Shown piece after piece: positions 42,049 through 49,641 of a stretch of DNA of 49,716 nucleotides (position 1 is its first letter; each line of letters opens with the position of its first letter). Both the position numbers and the translations under genes were made by a program. Origin of the DNA: JBDTES01 sp039922435. Its GTDB lineage: Bacteria; Patescibacteriota; Saccharimonadia; Saccharimonadales; UBA4665. The stretch lies in NCBI GenBank assembly GCA_039922435.1, contig JBDTES010000005.1, positions 1-49,716 on the forward strand, in the 5' to 3' direction. The notes under the pieces are model-generated. The model saw only the letters and a list, made by a program, of their open reading frames with translations. It searched no databases and was not told the origin of the DNA.

Positions 42049-42414
42049 TTACATATCGACCGCCATTATCCGCCAATATTTACCGACCCCGACCGCCGCC
42101 ACATCTCGATTGATGCCGGCGTAGTCTAGTAGGTGTTGCTCCAAAGTGATTCGCCCCTGTTTGCCGTCCAGTGACATTTCAATCTTGCCCATCCTAAACT
42201 GTACATTTAGATCAGCCACGTGCTCATCTAGAATATCGCCGTTTAGCTTGGGTTCAACTAAGTTTTCCCAAACATCTTTTGGATAAAGATGCAGGTACTT
42301 GCCGAATCCTCGGGTAATGACTGCCCCACTAGCGAAGGTGCTTCGAAGTTCGGTCGGTATGGTTAACCGCCTTTTGTCGTCGAGCTTTCGCTGGAAGTAG
42401 TCCACCTGTGTCAT
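42049..42414 (-). CDS. mraZ: Division/cell-wall cluster regulator MraZ
   Basis: 121 aa, shorter than the usual ~140-150 aa. Two SpoVT/AbrB-type halves are present: KLDDKRRLTIPTELR with YLHLYPKDVWENL, and SLDGKQGRITLEQHLLDYAGI with VGVGKYWRIM. MraZ is a dodecameric-ring DNA-binding protein that regulates its own operon by binding repeats in front of mraZ. Such repeats are present at 42477-42523. It heads the division cluster. Confidence 0.95.
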   Translation of the reverse strand: MTQVDYFQRKLDDKRRLTIPTELRSTFASGAVITRGFGKYLHLYPKDVWENLVEPKLNGDILDEHVADLNVQFRMGKIEMSLDGKQGRITLEQHLLDYAGINRDVAAVGVGKYWRIMAVDM

Positions 42415-42476
42415 ATATTGATTGGTTAAATTGCTAGTGGTTTTTGTTTTTTAAAGTAGGTAGTCTTCTTTGGATT

Positions 42477-42523
42477 ACCTACGATTACCCACTAACAGTA
42501 GTCTACTACCCACTATCACCCAC
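42477..42523 (-). promoter_or_regulatory. Four MraZ-box-like repeats upstream of mraZ
   Basis: GTGGGT on the minus strand at 42487-42492, 42508-42513 and 42518-42523, and GTAGGT at 42477-42482. Spacings are 10, 21 and 10 bp, i.e. on one DNA face, matching the known TGGGN-N5 repeat operators of MraZ. Confidence 0.75.
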
Positions 42524-42545
42524 TACAATACCTTTTATAACGAAA

Positions 42546-42568
42546 AAGTGGTGTTTAATGCACCACTT
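42546..42568 (-). terminator. Terminator of the gene at 42644
   Basis: AAGTGGTG/CACCACTT perfect 8-bp stem with a 7-nt loop, followed on the minus strand by TTTTTCG. It ends transcription before the mraZ promoter region. It overlaps a DnaA-box-like TTATCCACA (42567-42575). Confidence 0.8.
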
Positions 42569-42643
42569 ATCCACAGTTTCAAAAGATTATCCTTACTATA
42601 TCCACATGTAGCGTATCAAATTATAACGAACCACAATTAATGA

Positions 42644-43285
42644 CTAAAGATCTTGGAATTCTGGAACACCAATCTTGCCATCAAATATGGAGTTAGCTTG
42701 AATGTCAAAGAATTGACCACTAACAGAATCGTAGTCAACTTGTACATTATTCTTACCGCTAATAACCTGCTCATAGCCAAGCTCAGTTACGCCCACTTCA
42801 GTACTAATAGATTCAGCAGCTACATAGACAATATTACGTTCTTTCCACTGCTCAATTGTTTCTCCGTCTTTCAGAGGGCCTGGGTTAAAGTAGCCAATCC
42901 AGTTCAAACCATCTTTACCCCTTACTAGCATAGGGTTATGAACAACCAATTCTCCGTTCAGCTTTTGTACAATATTAGAAGGACCATTAGATTCCTTTTG
43001 GCCATCCTCAATTCTAGTACTCGAGCGAATATTAGTGTCAGGCCCAAAAACCATATCACCTCTAATAATAGTTTTTATACCCTCAAGAGTCTTGGCGTTA
43101 TTACTCGCCCGCTCTTGAGTAGCAACAGTGTTACTATGGTGAGCAATACCTTCAACTACACCACCGAATAGAGCTGCACCACCAATTAAGCCAATAGCAA
43201 CAGCTTTCTTCGTTTTAATAAATCTTTCAAAGCCACCGCTACGCTTGTAGCCTCGGCGAGTTAGTTCAGGTTGTTGTTTATTCAT
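42644..43285 (-). CDS. Unknown single-pass membrane protein
   Basis: 213 aa from ATG 43285, preferred over 43291 because the -10 TAATAT lies exactly 7 nt before it. A basic N-terminus with a GYKRSGGF stretch, one membrane helix (about 29-45, KAVAIGLIGGAALFGGVV), then an outside domain of ~165 residues rich in Gly/Asn/Asp with VFGPDTNIRSSTRIEDG and WIGYFNPGPLKDGE, suggestive of an SH3-like surface fold. No family is confirmed. It has a strong promoter and a clear terminator, so it is a monocistronic, well-expressed gene. Confidence 0.7.
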   Translation of the reverse strand: MNKQQPELTRRGYKRSGGFERFIKTKKAVAIGLIGGAALFGGVVEGIAHHSNTVATQERASNNAKTLEGIKTIIRGDMVFGPDTNIRSSTRIEDGQKESNGPSNIVQKLNGELVVHNPMLVRGKDGLNWIGYFNPGPLKDGETIEQWKERNIVYVAAESISTEVGVTELGYEQVISGKNNVQVDYDSVSGQFFDIQANSIFDGKIGVPEFQDL

Positions 43286-43292
43286 GTTCATT

Positions 43293-43321
43293 ATATTAGC
43301 AAAACATTAGCGTTTTGTCAA
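43293..43321 (-). promoter_or_regulatory. Consensus leaderless promoter for the 42644 gene
   Basis: On the minus strand TTGACA (43316-43321), 17-nt spacer with a TGC extension, TAATAT (43293-43298), 7 nt, ATG 43285. This is one of the closest consensus matches in the window. Confidence 0.85.
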
Positions 43322-43341
43322 GTATTATACTATAGAAATAC

Positions 43342-44115
43342 TTAGTCCTGCCGTTGACGAGCTATGATTTCTTCTACTATGTCTCTAGGGAACGCGATAT
43401 CCAAATCAAAATCACCCTCATCGCGTGTTCTATACATATGTAAGGCCGAGGCTAGGATTCGCAAATAACCTGCCTCTATCTCTGCTTCTTGGCTATCGAC
43501 AATACTATCGAAGGACTGCCTCATAGCCAAATCCTCTTCGCTTATATCAACCGGTGTGACCGATTCCTCTTTAATAAATTCATTTAACGACAAACAGAGT
43601 ACTTCATCGCCTGAACGAACTATAGTTGCAGATGAGCCTTCAGCCTGGCCGGCTGGTTCCGTCCGAAAATATTCGAATTCATAGGCCCTTTCTTCGCCCC
43701 AGGTCAGCAAATCGCCAGAGCTAAGCTCGGCATAAGCATGGTACTCCACAAATATATTATCTATTTCCACCGCTTCGTCGTCGAGACCAGGTACATCAAT
43801 TAACCCCTCTGTTACTTCTCGTAAGTCTCCCATAGATTTATCCGTCTGATAACACACCCACAAATCTATATAATACCGGGCATCATGATTGTCTTCACGG
43901 CCCGTAGATTGAGTATGCTCGACTGTAAACTCTATCTTATAACTGACACCATCTGGAGCATCCCAATGAGTGTCGTTGCCCCATCTGGGCGTTAGAACAT
44001 CCTTATAACGCTGATTCTCTTCGGCCAGCGACCGGCACAGAATCCCTATATCTAGGGCTGTAGGATCCTGTGGTTCTAGATTAGGCTGACTAGTATTAGG
44101 ATCAAATTCAATCAT
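43342..44115 (-). CDS. Unknown acidic 257-aa protein
   Basis: Soluble, very acidic (many Asp/Glu), mixed alpha/beta. Segments like SYKIEFTVEHTQSTGREDN, YYIDLWVCYQTDK and FVEYHAYAELSSGDLLTWGE look like alternating beta strands; the C-terminal part is helical (FPRDIVEEIIARQRQD). No known domain was recognised. The ATG is not preceded by a close -10; TACAAT lies ~50 nt upstream, so this is a leadered gene. The upstream region contains the mosaic repeats at 44.3-44.7 kb. Confidence 0.65.
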   Translation of the reverse strand: MIEFDPNTSQPNLEPQDPTALDIGILCRSLAEENQRYKDVLTPRWGNDTHWDAPDGVSYKIEFTVEHTQSTGREDNHDARYYIDLWVCYQTDKSMGDLREVTEGLIDVPGLDDEAVEIDNIFVEYHAYAELSSGDLLTWGEERAYEFEYFRTEPAGQAEGSSATIVRSGDEVLCLSLNEFIKEESVTPVDISEEDLAMRQSFDSIVDSQEAEIEAGYLRILASALHMYRTRDEGDFDLDIAFPRDIVEEIIARQRQD

Positions 44116-44290
44116 AAATCAGCTCAAACACCTCGTTTAGCCACCCGTATTTACCTCAATTGTACATCAATCCAGTCACGGGTAACAAGCCCAGCCAATC
44201 ACCGTTACTAGGGGAACCTTAACTCCGTTTTGAAACCTCCGGCCCAGTGTCAGGCCTAAGTAGTTTAGAACAAATATCGAGTTATGCCTC

Positions 44291-44345
44291 TGTTGACGTA
44301 TATACGGACGTATATACGTCGTATCTGTTAAATCGTACATTTGTA
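44291..44345 (+). repeat. Tandem palindromic operator-like module, copy B
   Basis: Two tandem GACGTATATACG 12-mers (44295-44306 and 44307-44318); the second extends to a perfect 14-bp palindrome GACGTATATACGTC (44307-44320). The ATCTGTTAAATCG tail follows as in copy A at 6899. Placed upstream of the minus-strand gene at 44115. Confidence 0.6.
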
Positions 44346-44536
44346 AAATAGTTATTTATAACTGACCATACAATATCTATAACTGCAATGTCACATTCCT
44401 AGATTACCTTGACTGTCCAGCACAATCAAAACACACCGCATCAGTACCTATAACCTGCCAACCATCCGCAGTAAGCCCGGATCAGTCTGTTGGTCAAAGC
44501 TACAGCTTATCCAAGGCAAAGCCGCAGGATCATTTT

Positions 44537-44657
44537 GACTGTCCGACGCGGCTTATGGCCGCTAGTTGTTAAAATGGTTGTAGGCTTTGACAACTGATGA
44601 CCGAGATTATGGAGTTTGGTTAGAGAGTTTTGCATACTTTTGCGACTCAAAAGTATG
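44537..44657 (+). repeat. Intergenic mosaic repeat, copy 3
   Basis: GACTGTCCGACGCGGC with a GCGGC/GCCGC hairpin and CTAGTTGTT, then ATGGAGTTTGG, then a perfect 10-bp hairpin CATACTTTTG/CAAAAGTATG (44633-44657). Compared with copy 1, two stem pairs are exchanged on both sides, so pairing is kept. The rest of 44116-44687 holds nothing else I could recognise. Confidence 0.7.
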
Positions 44658-44687
44658 AATTGAGATAAATAGTTGTGGAAAAATGAT

Positions 44688-46220
44688 CTATTTTGAATTA
44701 AGAATTGCTAAGATTTCGGGGCCGTATTTTTCGAGCTTGTTGGGGCCGAAACCCTTGACGCCCATTAGGGCTTGAGCGGTCTGAGGCTTCCGTCGAGCTA
44801 ACTCTTCTAGTAGGCTATTGTGAGCGATTATAAAGGCCGAAACTTTTTCTTGTTTAGCTTGTTTAATTCGCCAGATTCTTAGTTTCTCGAACAAATCTTC
44901 GTCGTACGGGGCCGAAATATCGATAACCTTCTCGGCCGGCGTCGGTACAACTTCGGCTTCGATATCACCAGTAATATTGGCTAGAGCCTCAGATAAATTA
45001 CGCATCTCAGTGTCAAATTCAAAAATCAGTGGGTGCATAGTTAGGGCCATTTGGTTAATACCAATTAGGTAGACGCCGTCCATTGAGCGGACCCGACTAA
45101 GCGCCACATAGCCCATCCCCGGCGTGAAGCTGCGGCTCAAATCAATTTCGGCTGCATCCAGACTCATACCCTGGCTCTTATGAATTGTGATTGCCCAGGC
45201 CAGACGCAGTGGTAACTGGGAAACTTCGGCCCGTTTACGGCCATCTTCTTCGAGTTTCCAACTGTGTGGCTCAACCTTAATTTCGCGGCCATTTGTTAGC
45301 TCAACTAGCGGCATGCCATCAACAAGATCAATAACCTTGCCTCGGCTGCCATTCACAAAACCCTTGGCGAAATCGTTAGCCACGAACATGACCTCGGCTC
45401 CAAGTTTTAGCTCCAATGTTTCTGGTGCCAAAACACTCTTGGTCAGTTGCTCAATCTTGGGAGCCGCCCCGCTGGTTTGCATCGGGTAAGTTATCGCCTC
45501 AACAGTCAGTGCAGCCAAGTGTTTTTGATTGATGCTATCAACATCAATATTGTGACTATAGAGCCTAGTTACAATCAAATCGCCCGGCCGCTGCTCGCGC
45601 AGACGCTCCTGCAAAGCGGCTTCATGCAGTTCATTGACGTCGCCACGGCGCATGGCCTCTAGTAGATCTAGCAGATTGTCATTACCAGATTGTCGATGTT
45701 GCTCAGTTAAATAACAAATCTTTGGGTTTAGCTCGGCCCAAGCTTGACTCAAATGTACAAAATCAACCTGATCTGGACCACGACTAATCGGTGGTAGCTG
45801 GAACAAATCACCAACCAAAATAACCTGTAGGCCACCAAACGGCTGATCGTTCTTGCGTAGCAATTTACTAACCTCATTTATCATATTAAGCCGGTGGCCA
45901 TGCAACATTGAAACTTCATCAATAACCAGAATATCAACTGCGTTATAGCGCTTAATCAGCCGGGCATTACTTTTTATTCGATCCATATCCCACTCGGATA
46001 AAGTGTCTTTAATACCCAAGCCCGACCAGCTATGAATCGTGGTACCGCCAATGTGGGTGGCGGCAATGCCAGTTGAGGCTGTGACGGCCACGTTTTTACC
46101 AGCCCGAGTTGCCCGGCGAATAAATTCGTTTAGAGTATGTGTTTTGCCAGCGCCCGGTGCCCCCGTTAAGAAAACGGAACCACCCTCCATCATAATTCGT
46201 AGTGCCTGCAACTGCCTCAT
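44688..46220 (-). CDS. PIF1/RecD-like superfamily 1 helicase with C-terminal HRDC domain
   Basis: 510 aa. The helicase core has Walker A GAPGAGKT (20-27), ASTGIAATHIGGTTIHSWSG, Walker B VIDEVSM (99-105), VGDLFQLPP and late motifs AWAITIHKSQGMSLD and YVALSRVRSMDGVYL, typical of PIF1-like 5'-3' DNA helicases. From about 428 an HRDC domain (LFEKLRIWRIKQAKQEKV, then ALMGVKGFGPNKLEKYG) is fused, a DNA-binding module usually found on RecQ. The fusion suggests a role at forks or recombination intermediates. An extended -10 (TGA-TATACT) lies 9 nt before the ATG. Confidence 0.93.
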   Translation of the reverse strand: MRQLQALRIMMEGGSVFLTGAPGAGKTHTLNEFIRRATRAGKNVAVTASTGIAATHIGGTTIHSWSGLGIKDTLSEWDMDRIKSNARLIKRYNAVDILVIDEVSMLHGHRLNMINEVSKLLRKNDQPFGGLQVILVGDLFQLPPISRGPDQVDFVHLSQAWAELNPKICYLTEQHRQSGNDNLLDLLEAMRRGDVNELHEAALQERLREQRPGDLIVTRLYSHNIDVDSINQKHLAALTVEAITYPMQTSGAAPKIEQLTKSVLAPETLELKLGAEVMFVANDFAKGFVNGSRGKVIDLVDGMPLVELTNGREIKVEPHSWKLEEDGRKRAEVSQLPLRLAWAITIHKSQGMSLDAAEIDLSRSFTPGMGYVALSRVRSMDGVYLIGINQMALTMHPLIFEFDTEMRNLSEALANITGDIEAEVVPTPAEKVIDISAPYDEDLFEKLRIWRIKQAKQEKVSAFIIAHNSLLEELARRKPQTAQALMGVKGFGPNKLEKYGPEILAILNSK

Positions 46221-46275
46221 AAGGCTCTTAGTATATCACTAAAAGGCCACCCTACCTGGCCAGCTTGTTCTATAA

Positions 46276-47043
46276 TTAACTATCATGAGATTCTAAAATT
46301 TGTTTCTTAAAATAAACTGCAGTTACGCCAAATAGTTTCTCGGCGACACCGTCTTCCGTAAACGGATGCGACGAACCCGGTATAATTACTTGCTCGGCAA
46401 CAGCCTTGATACTATCTACGTAGTCTTTACCATAGCGCAGCTGATCGTGGTTCCAGCTAGCATTAATAACACAGGTTGGAATGTTAAATCTAGAAGCCAT
46501 CTCACGGCTTTTTGGATATTTATTATCAAAGACGGTCTCAGCATAAATATTCCCCGATCCCTTGCCCGACATGTAAACCTGCTGTTCATCAACAAACACA
46601 AAATCATCCTTTAGGCTTTTTATGCTCTGCGGCGTGTCATAACCATCGGTATGCGTTGGATCCCATAACACTGCAGAGTCGAAAGTTTGCTGGCGCGAGT
46701 AAACAATGGCCATACCACTATAGCTATGCCCAACTACACCAATCCATTTGACACCTTTCTCCTTCACATACGAAGCCACGCTATCTATATCACTAGCATG
46801 GGTCAAAACATCACTCCTAGAAATATCACGCGACCACTCACCGCCACCGTACATACTCAAGCGTAGCGTGGCAAAGCCCTCTTTCTCAAAATACCGCGCC
46901 GCATTATAAAGTAGCATCTCATGCATCCAGCCACCATATCCATGGCACAGAACTATTAGCGGGAGCTTGTAACTGCCTCGTAAAGTCCCATAAATATATA
47001 GGTTCGTAGGCTTTAGCGGTATCTTTACTTCTGATTCTTGCAT
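46276..47043 (-). CDS. Alpha/beta hydrolase
   Basis: 255 aa. LIVLCHGYGGWMHEM forms the oxyanion region, the nucleophile elbow is VVGHSYSGMA (Ser in GHSYSG), and the catalytic His is probably in GSSHPFTEDG near the C-terminus; the Asp is likely in the WDPTHTD or nearby loop. The fold is that of esterases or peptidases, and the substrate is unknown. No signal peptide. An extended -10 (TGG-TATTAT) lies 6 nt before the ATG on the minus strand. Confidence 0.85.
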   Translation of the reverse strand: MQESEVKIPLKPTNLYIYGTLRGSYKLPLIVLCHGYGGWMHEMLLYNAARYFEKEGFATLRLSMYGGGEWSRDISRSDVLTHASDIDSVASYVKEKGVKWIGVVGHSYSGMAIVYSRQQTFDSAVLWDPTHTDGYDTPQSIKSLKDDFVFVDEQQVYMSGKGSGNIYAETVFDNKYPKSREMASRFNIPTCVINASWNHDQLRYGKDYVDSIKAVAEQVIIPGSSHPFTEDGVAEKLFGVTAVYFKKQILESHDS

Positions 47044-47061
47044 AAACCCATAATACCAGCT

Positions 47062-47631
47062 TTAATCAGTTGTCTCGGCGGCTTTGTATTTTTCCATTAA
47101 TACATCATAGCCATTTGTTACGTGTTGGTCTTTAGAGATTCCCAAATTCTCTAACAAATCCCATAGCTCAGCTTCAACTTGGTTATGATCAGCATCGACC
47201 GCACTCATCTTTTCGGCTTCCATAAAGCTGCCCAGCGGTGGTACATCATCGACACAAATTTCGACTTCATCAAGCCGGCCCTGCTGCCGAGTCTTAGTTA
47301 AATCAGATTATAGTTCAAAGCCGAGTTCCTTAATTATCGCAGTTATCACTTCTCCGTCGGCCACTTCGGTTTCGTGCTCAATACTATCCATCTGGCCGCT
47401 CACCGAGCGTTTAAACGTGAATAATACCCGCGGCTTTTTGCCCTCTGCCGTCTCAGTGCGTATCCGTAGCCAGGCCGCCTGGTTAGAACCACTATCACCG
47501 GCTACACCAGGCTCACCATAAACTACGTCATGGTGCGTTAGGGGTTTGGACAATTTGACGCCCTTGGTAGCGAGTTTAGCTAGTATCTCCGCCCTGTCAT
47601 CTAAGCGCACCTTAATTTCAATCTCACGCAT
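47062..47631 (-). pseudogene. CYTH-domain (class IV adenylate cyclase/triphosphatase-like) gene with an internal TAA
   Basis: Residues 1-107 give the first half of a CYTH domain: EIEIKVRLDD (ExExK), WLRIRTE, LFTFKRSV and HETEV. The frame then meets TAA at 47308-47310 after KELGFEL. The same frame stays open for 81 more codons and continues the domain correctly (TRQQGRLDEVEICVDDVPPLGSFMEAE), as expected for CYTH proteins of ~190 aa. One nonsense codon therefore splits a full-length gene. It could be a pseudogene, a sequencing error or readthrough. CYTH proteins hydrolyse triphosphates or make cAMP. Confidence 0.8.
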
Positions 47632-47654
47632 CTATTTTTTCCTTTTGACTAGTC

Positions 47655-48212
47655 TCAACTGGTTTTACGACGCTTGTGATCGCGGTAAGCCAGAACTTTG
47701 CGGTAATCATCTAGATTCACAATATACTTCTCGTAGCGGCTGTATAGCCGAGAATAGTGGCTACTTGGCGTTAATAAATGCTTTAACCGACCCTTGCCTT
47801 CTAGATATTCAATCAAGCTATAGTAATCGCCATCACCAGACACAATAATCGCCTGCTTGTAATTCGGCATTTCCTTCATGGTCCAAAGTACCAAATCGGC
47901 ATCAACATTGCCCTTGACTGGCTTCTTATCTTCTTCGGGAACATCTTCTTCGGGTCGAGGCTTAGTAATATCAAAAGTCGGCTTTAAAACTACCTTGTAG
48001 CCTGCTTCATGCATTTGCTCGTAAAGTGATTCGTTTTCGGGAATATAGCCAATAAACATATAGGCCTCGGTGACACCATATTCTTCTTCTAAGAATTTAC
48101 GAAAGCCGGCCCAGTTCATTTTCCAGCCAAACTTCTGGGTTCCAATATTTAAATTTTGACTATCGATAAAAGCGTAAATACCTCGCTCTTTTCTACCGCT
48201 ATTACCTTGCAT
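47655..48212 (-). CDS. NYN-domain (LabA/DUF88) putative ribonuclease
   Basis: 185 aa, one NYN domain of the PIN-like nuclease fold: first acidic residue in AFIDSQNLNIG, then GNVDADLVLWTM and the IIVSGDGDYYSLIEYL motif, giving the Asp cluster that binds Mg. The end is basic (YRDHKRRKTS). Such proteins cut or process RNA. An extended -10 (TGG-TATCAT) lies 6 nt before the ATG. It is followed by rnhA on the same strand upstream, so two RNA-degrading enzymes are neighbours. Confidence 0.9.
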   Translation of the reverse strand: MQGNSGRKERGIYAFIDSQNLNIGTQKFGWKMNWAGFRKFLEEEYGVTEAYMFIGYIPENESLYEQMHEAGYKVVLKPTFDITKPRPEEDVPEEDKKPVKGNVDADLVLWTMKEMPNYKQAIIVSGDGDYYSLIEYLEGKGRLKHLLTPSSHYSRLYSRYEKYIVNLDDYRKVLAYRDHKRRKTS

Positions 48213-48230
48213 GCCCTAATGATACCATTT

Positions 48231-48662
48231 TTAAGACAAACGGGCGCCACTGCGGGCTTTGTTGGCCCATTCGTCAGCTAGTTCATTACCGGTAGTACCA
48301 ACGTGAGCGCGGACCCATACCAGAGTCGCATTCGAAACTTTATATAGTGGATATAATCCCTTTACAATGTCGAGGTTCTTTATTTCGCCGTTCTTCTTTT
48401 TCCAGCCTTTGGCCTCCCAGCTAGGTGCCCACTTGGTTAGTACATTTATCCAGAACTCGCTATCACTTCGAATCTCGCAAGGCTCTCCGGCGGCATGATT
48501 GAGGGCCGCCATCAAGGCATAGCCTTCCATTCGAATATTAGTAGTTTCTTTGGCGCCACTCGGCTCACTACCGAGCGCCACTGGCTGACCATTTTGAATT
48601 ACTGCATAGCCACCTGGACCGGGATTTGGGCTAGCACTGCCATCAGTGTAATAAATATTCAT
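48231..48662 (-). CDS. rnhA: Ribonuclease HI
   Basis: 143 aa from ATG 48662. It removes RNA from RNA-DNA hybrids. The four carboxylates are visible: D in YYTDGSASPNPGPGGY, E in IRMEGYALMAAL, D in RSDSEFW and D in NELADEWA, with the HVGTTGN loop carrying the His. A start at 48680 would add six residues, but TACCAT with a TGT extension 8 nt before 48662 and the normal family length favour the shorter form. Confidence 0.94.
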   Translation of the reverse strand: MNIYYTDGSASPNPGPGGYAVIQNGQPVALGSEPSGAKETTNIRMEGYALMAALNHAAGEPCEIRSDSEFWINVLTKWAPSWEAKGWKKKNGEIKNLDIVKGLYPLYKVSNATLVWVRAHVGTTGNELADEWANKARSGARLS

Positions 48663-48742
48663 ACTGCTACATGGTAACATTTCACGCCTAAATTAGTTGC
48701 TTAATCTTAGGCTACGCTACAGGTAGCACCTCAGGGGTAAAC

Positions 48743-48783
48743 TTGACACAAATATACTAATGGTTTAGGCTGATATTTGTGTC
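48743..48783. promoter_or_regulatory. Promoter overlapped by a large inverted repeat upstream of the Rpf gene
   Basis: GACACAAATAT (48745-48755) and ATATTTGTGTC (48773-48783) are perfect 11-bp inverted repeats. TTGACA (48743-48748) and TAGGCT (48766-48771, 17-nt spacing) lie in and between them, so a repressor bound here would block the promoter. A third GACACAAA follows near 48802 and could pair with the right arm instead of the left, giving an alternative RNA fold. A TAACCT/AGGTTA hairpin precedes the ribosome site. Confidence 0.5.
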
Positions 48784-48915
48784 TTTAAAAAGTGAGATGG
48801 AGACACAAAATTTTCTACCTCTGTTATCCAAGCTAGCAATAGCTTAAATCAAAGTCGAATCATATATTTTTAAAAGGGTAACCTAGACCAAGAGGTTAGA
48901 TGGGAGGATTTTTTC

Positions 48916-49641
48916 ATGAATTCAGCCGCACTTACGACGGCCGTATTAGCTGGTGGTTTATTCGTGGCAAGCCTAACCGCTGCGCCGCCAACCACATTAT
49001 TTAACAAGCCAGACGACACTAGTCTGCATAGTAGGATTATGGCTAACCCAGCCAGTAGTCAGAGTACCAGTTCAAATGAGTCAAATAAGGTCCTAGCCAG
49101 TGCCGAGGAGCCAGCACCAACACTGCCTGAGACAGTTACAGTAACGGCCCAGCCTGGCGATTATTTAACAAAAATTGCTGAAGAAAATAATAGTACTGTT
49201 CAACGGATATTTGATGCTAATACTGATATATCTGATCCAAATCTAATTTTCCCGGGGCAAATTATAATAATCCCAACCTCAGACGAAACCTTAATCACTC
49301 GGCAATTACCAGTCCAAGCAATAACGCCTATCACGGTGGCTACCACCGCGTCCGCTGCCCGCCCCGCTACGACCTATTCGACGGTCCAAACTAGTAGCGA
49401 CGATACTGGCGTATGGGACCGAATCGCCGCCTGTGAATCCGGTGGCAACTGGTCAATTAACACCGGTAACGGTTACTATGGTGGAATCCAATTCAGTCTC
49501 GGCAGTTGGCGTGGTGTCGGTGGTCAAGGCCTGCCAAGTAATGCTTCGAAAGCCGAACAAATTGCCCGCGGCCAAATGCTGCAAGCCCGCCAAGGCTGGG
49601 GTGCTTGGCCAGTCTGTTCAATTAAAGCTGGTGCCCGCTAG
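48916..49641 (+). CDS. Secreted LysM-Rpf (resuscitation-promoting-factor-like) cell-wall lysin
   Basis: 241 aa. Signal peptide (1-22, hydrophobic core LAGGLFVASL, cleavage near TAA), Ser/Asn linker, LysM domain (about 73-120: VTVTAQPGDYLTKIAEENNS to FPGQIIIIP), Thr/Ala linker and a C-terminal Rpf transglycosylase domain (167-241). The last has WDRIAACESGGNWSINTG, catalytic E174, YYGGIQFSLGSW and the two cysteines C173 and about C235. Rpf domains cleave glycan strands; in Actinobacteria they control regrowth. In an epibiont it could loosen its own wall or that of its host. The start is fixed by GGGAGG 8-9 nt upstream. Expression is probably controlled by the inverted repeat at 48745-48783. Confidence 0.92.
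   Translation: MNSAALTTAVLAGGLFVASLTAAPPTTLFNKPDDTSLHSRIMANPASSQSTSSNESNKVLASAEEPAPTLPETVTVTAQPGDYLTKIAEENNSTVQRIFDANTDISDPNLIFPGQIIIIPTSDETLITRQLPVQAITPITVATTASAARPATTYSTVQTSSDDTGVWDRIAACESGGNWSINTGNGYYGGIQFSLGSWRGVGGQGLPSNASKAEQIARGQMLQARQGWGAWPVCSIKAGAR

Noticed and set aside
32451..42575. Replication origin based on three TTATCCACA nonamers (32451, 34674, 42567)
   Set aside because: They are kilobases apart with no cluster, no dnaA or dnaN nearby; scattered boxes do not make an origin.
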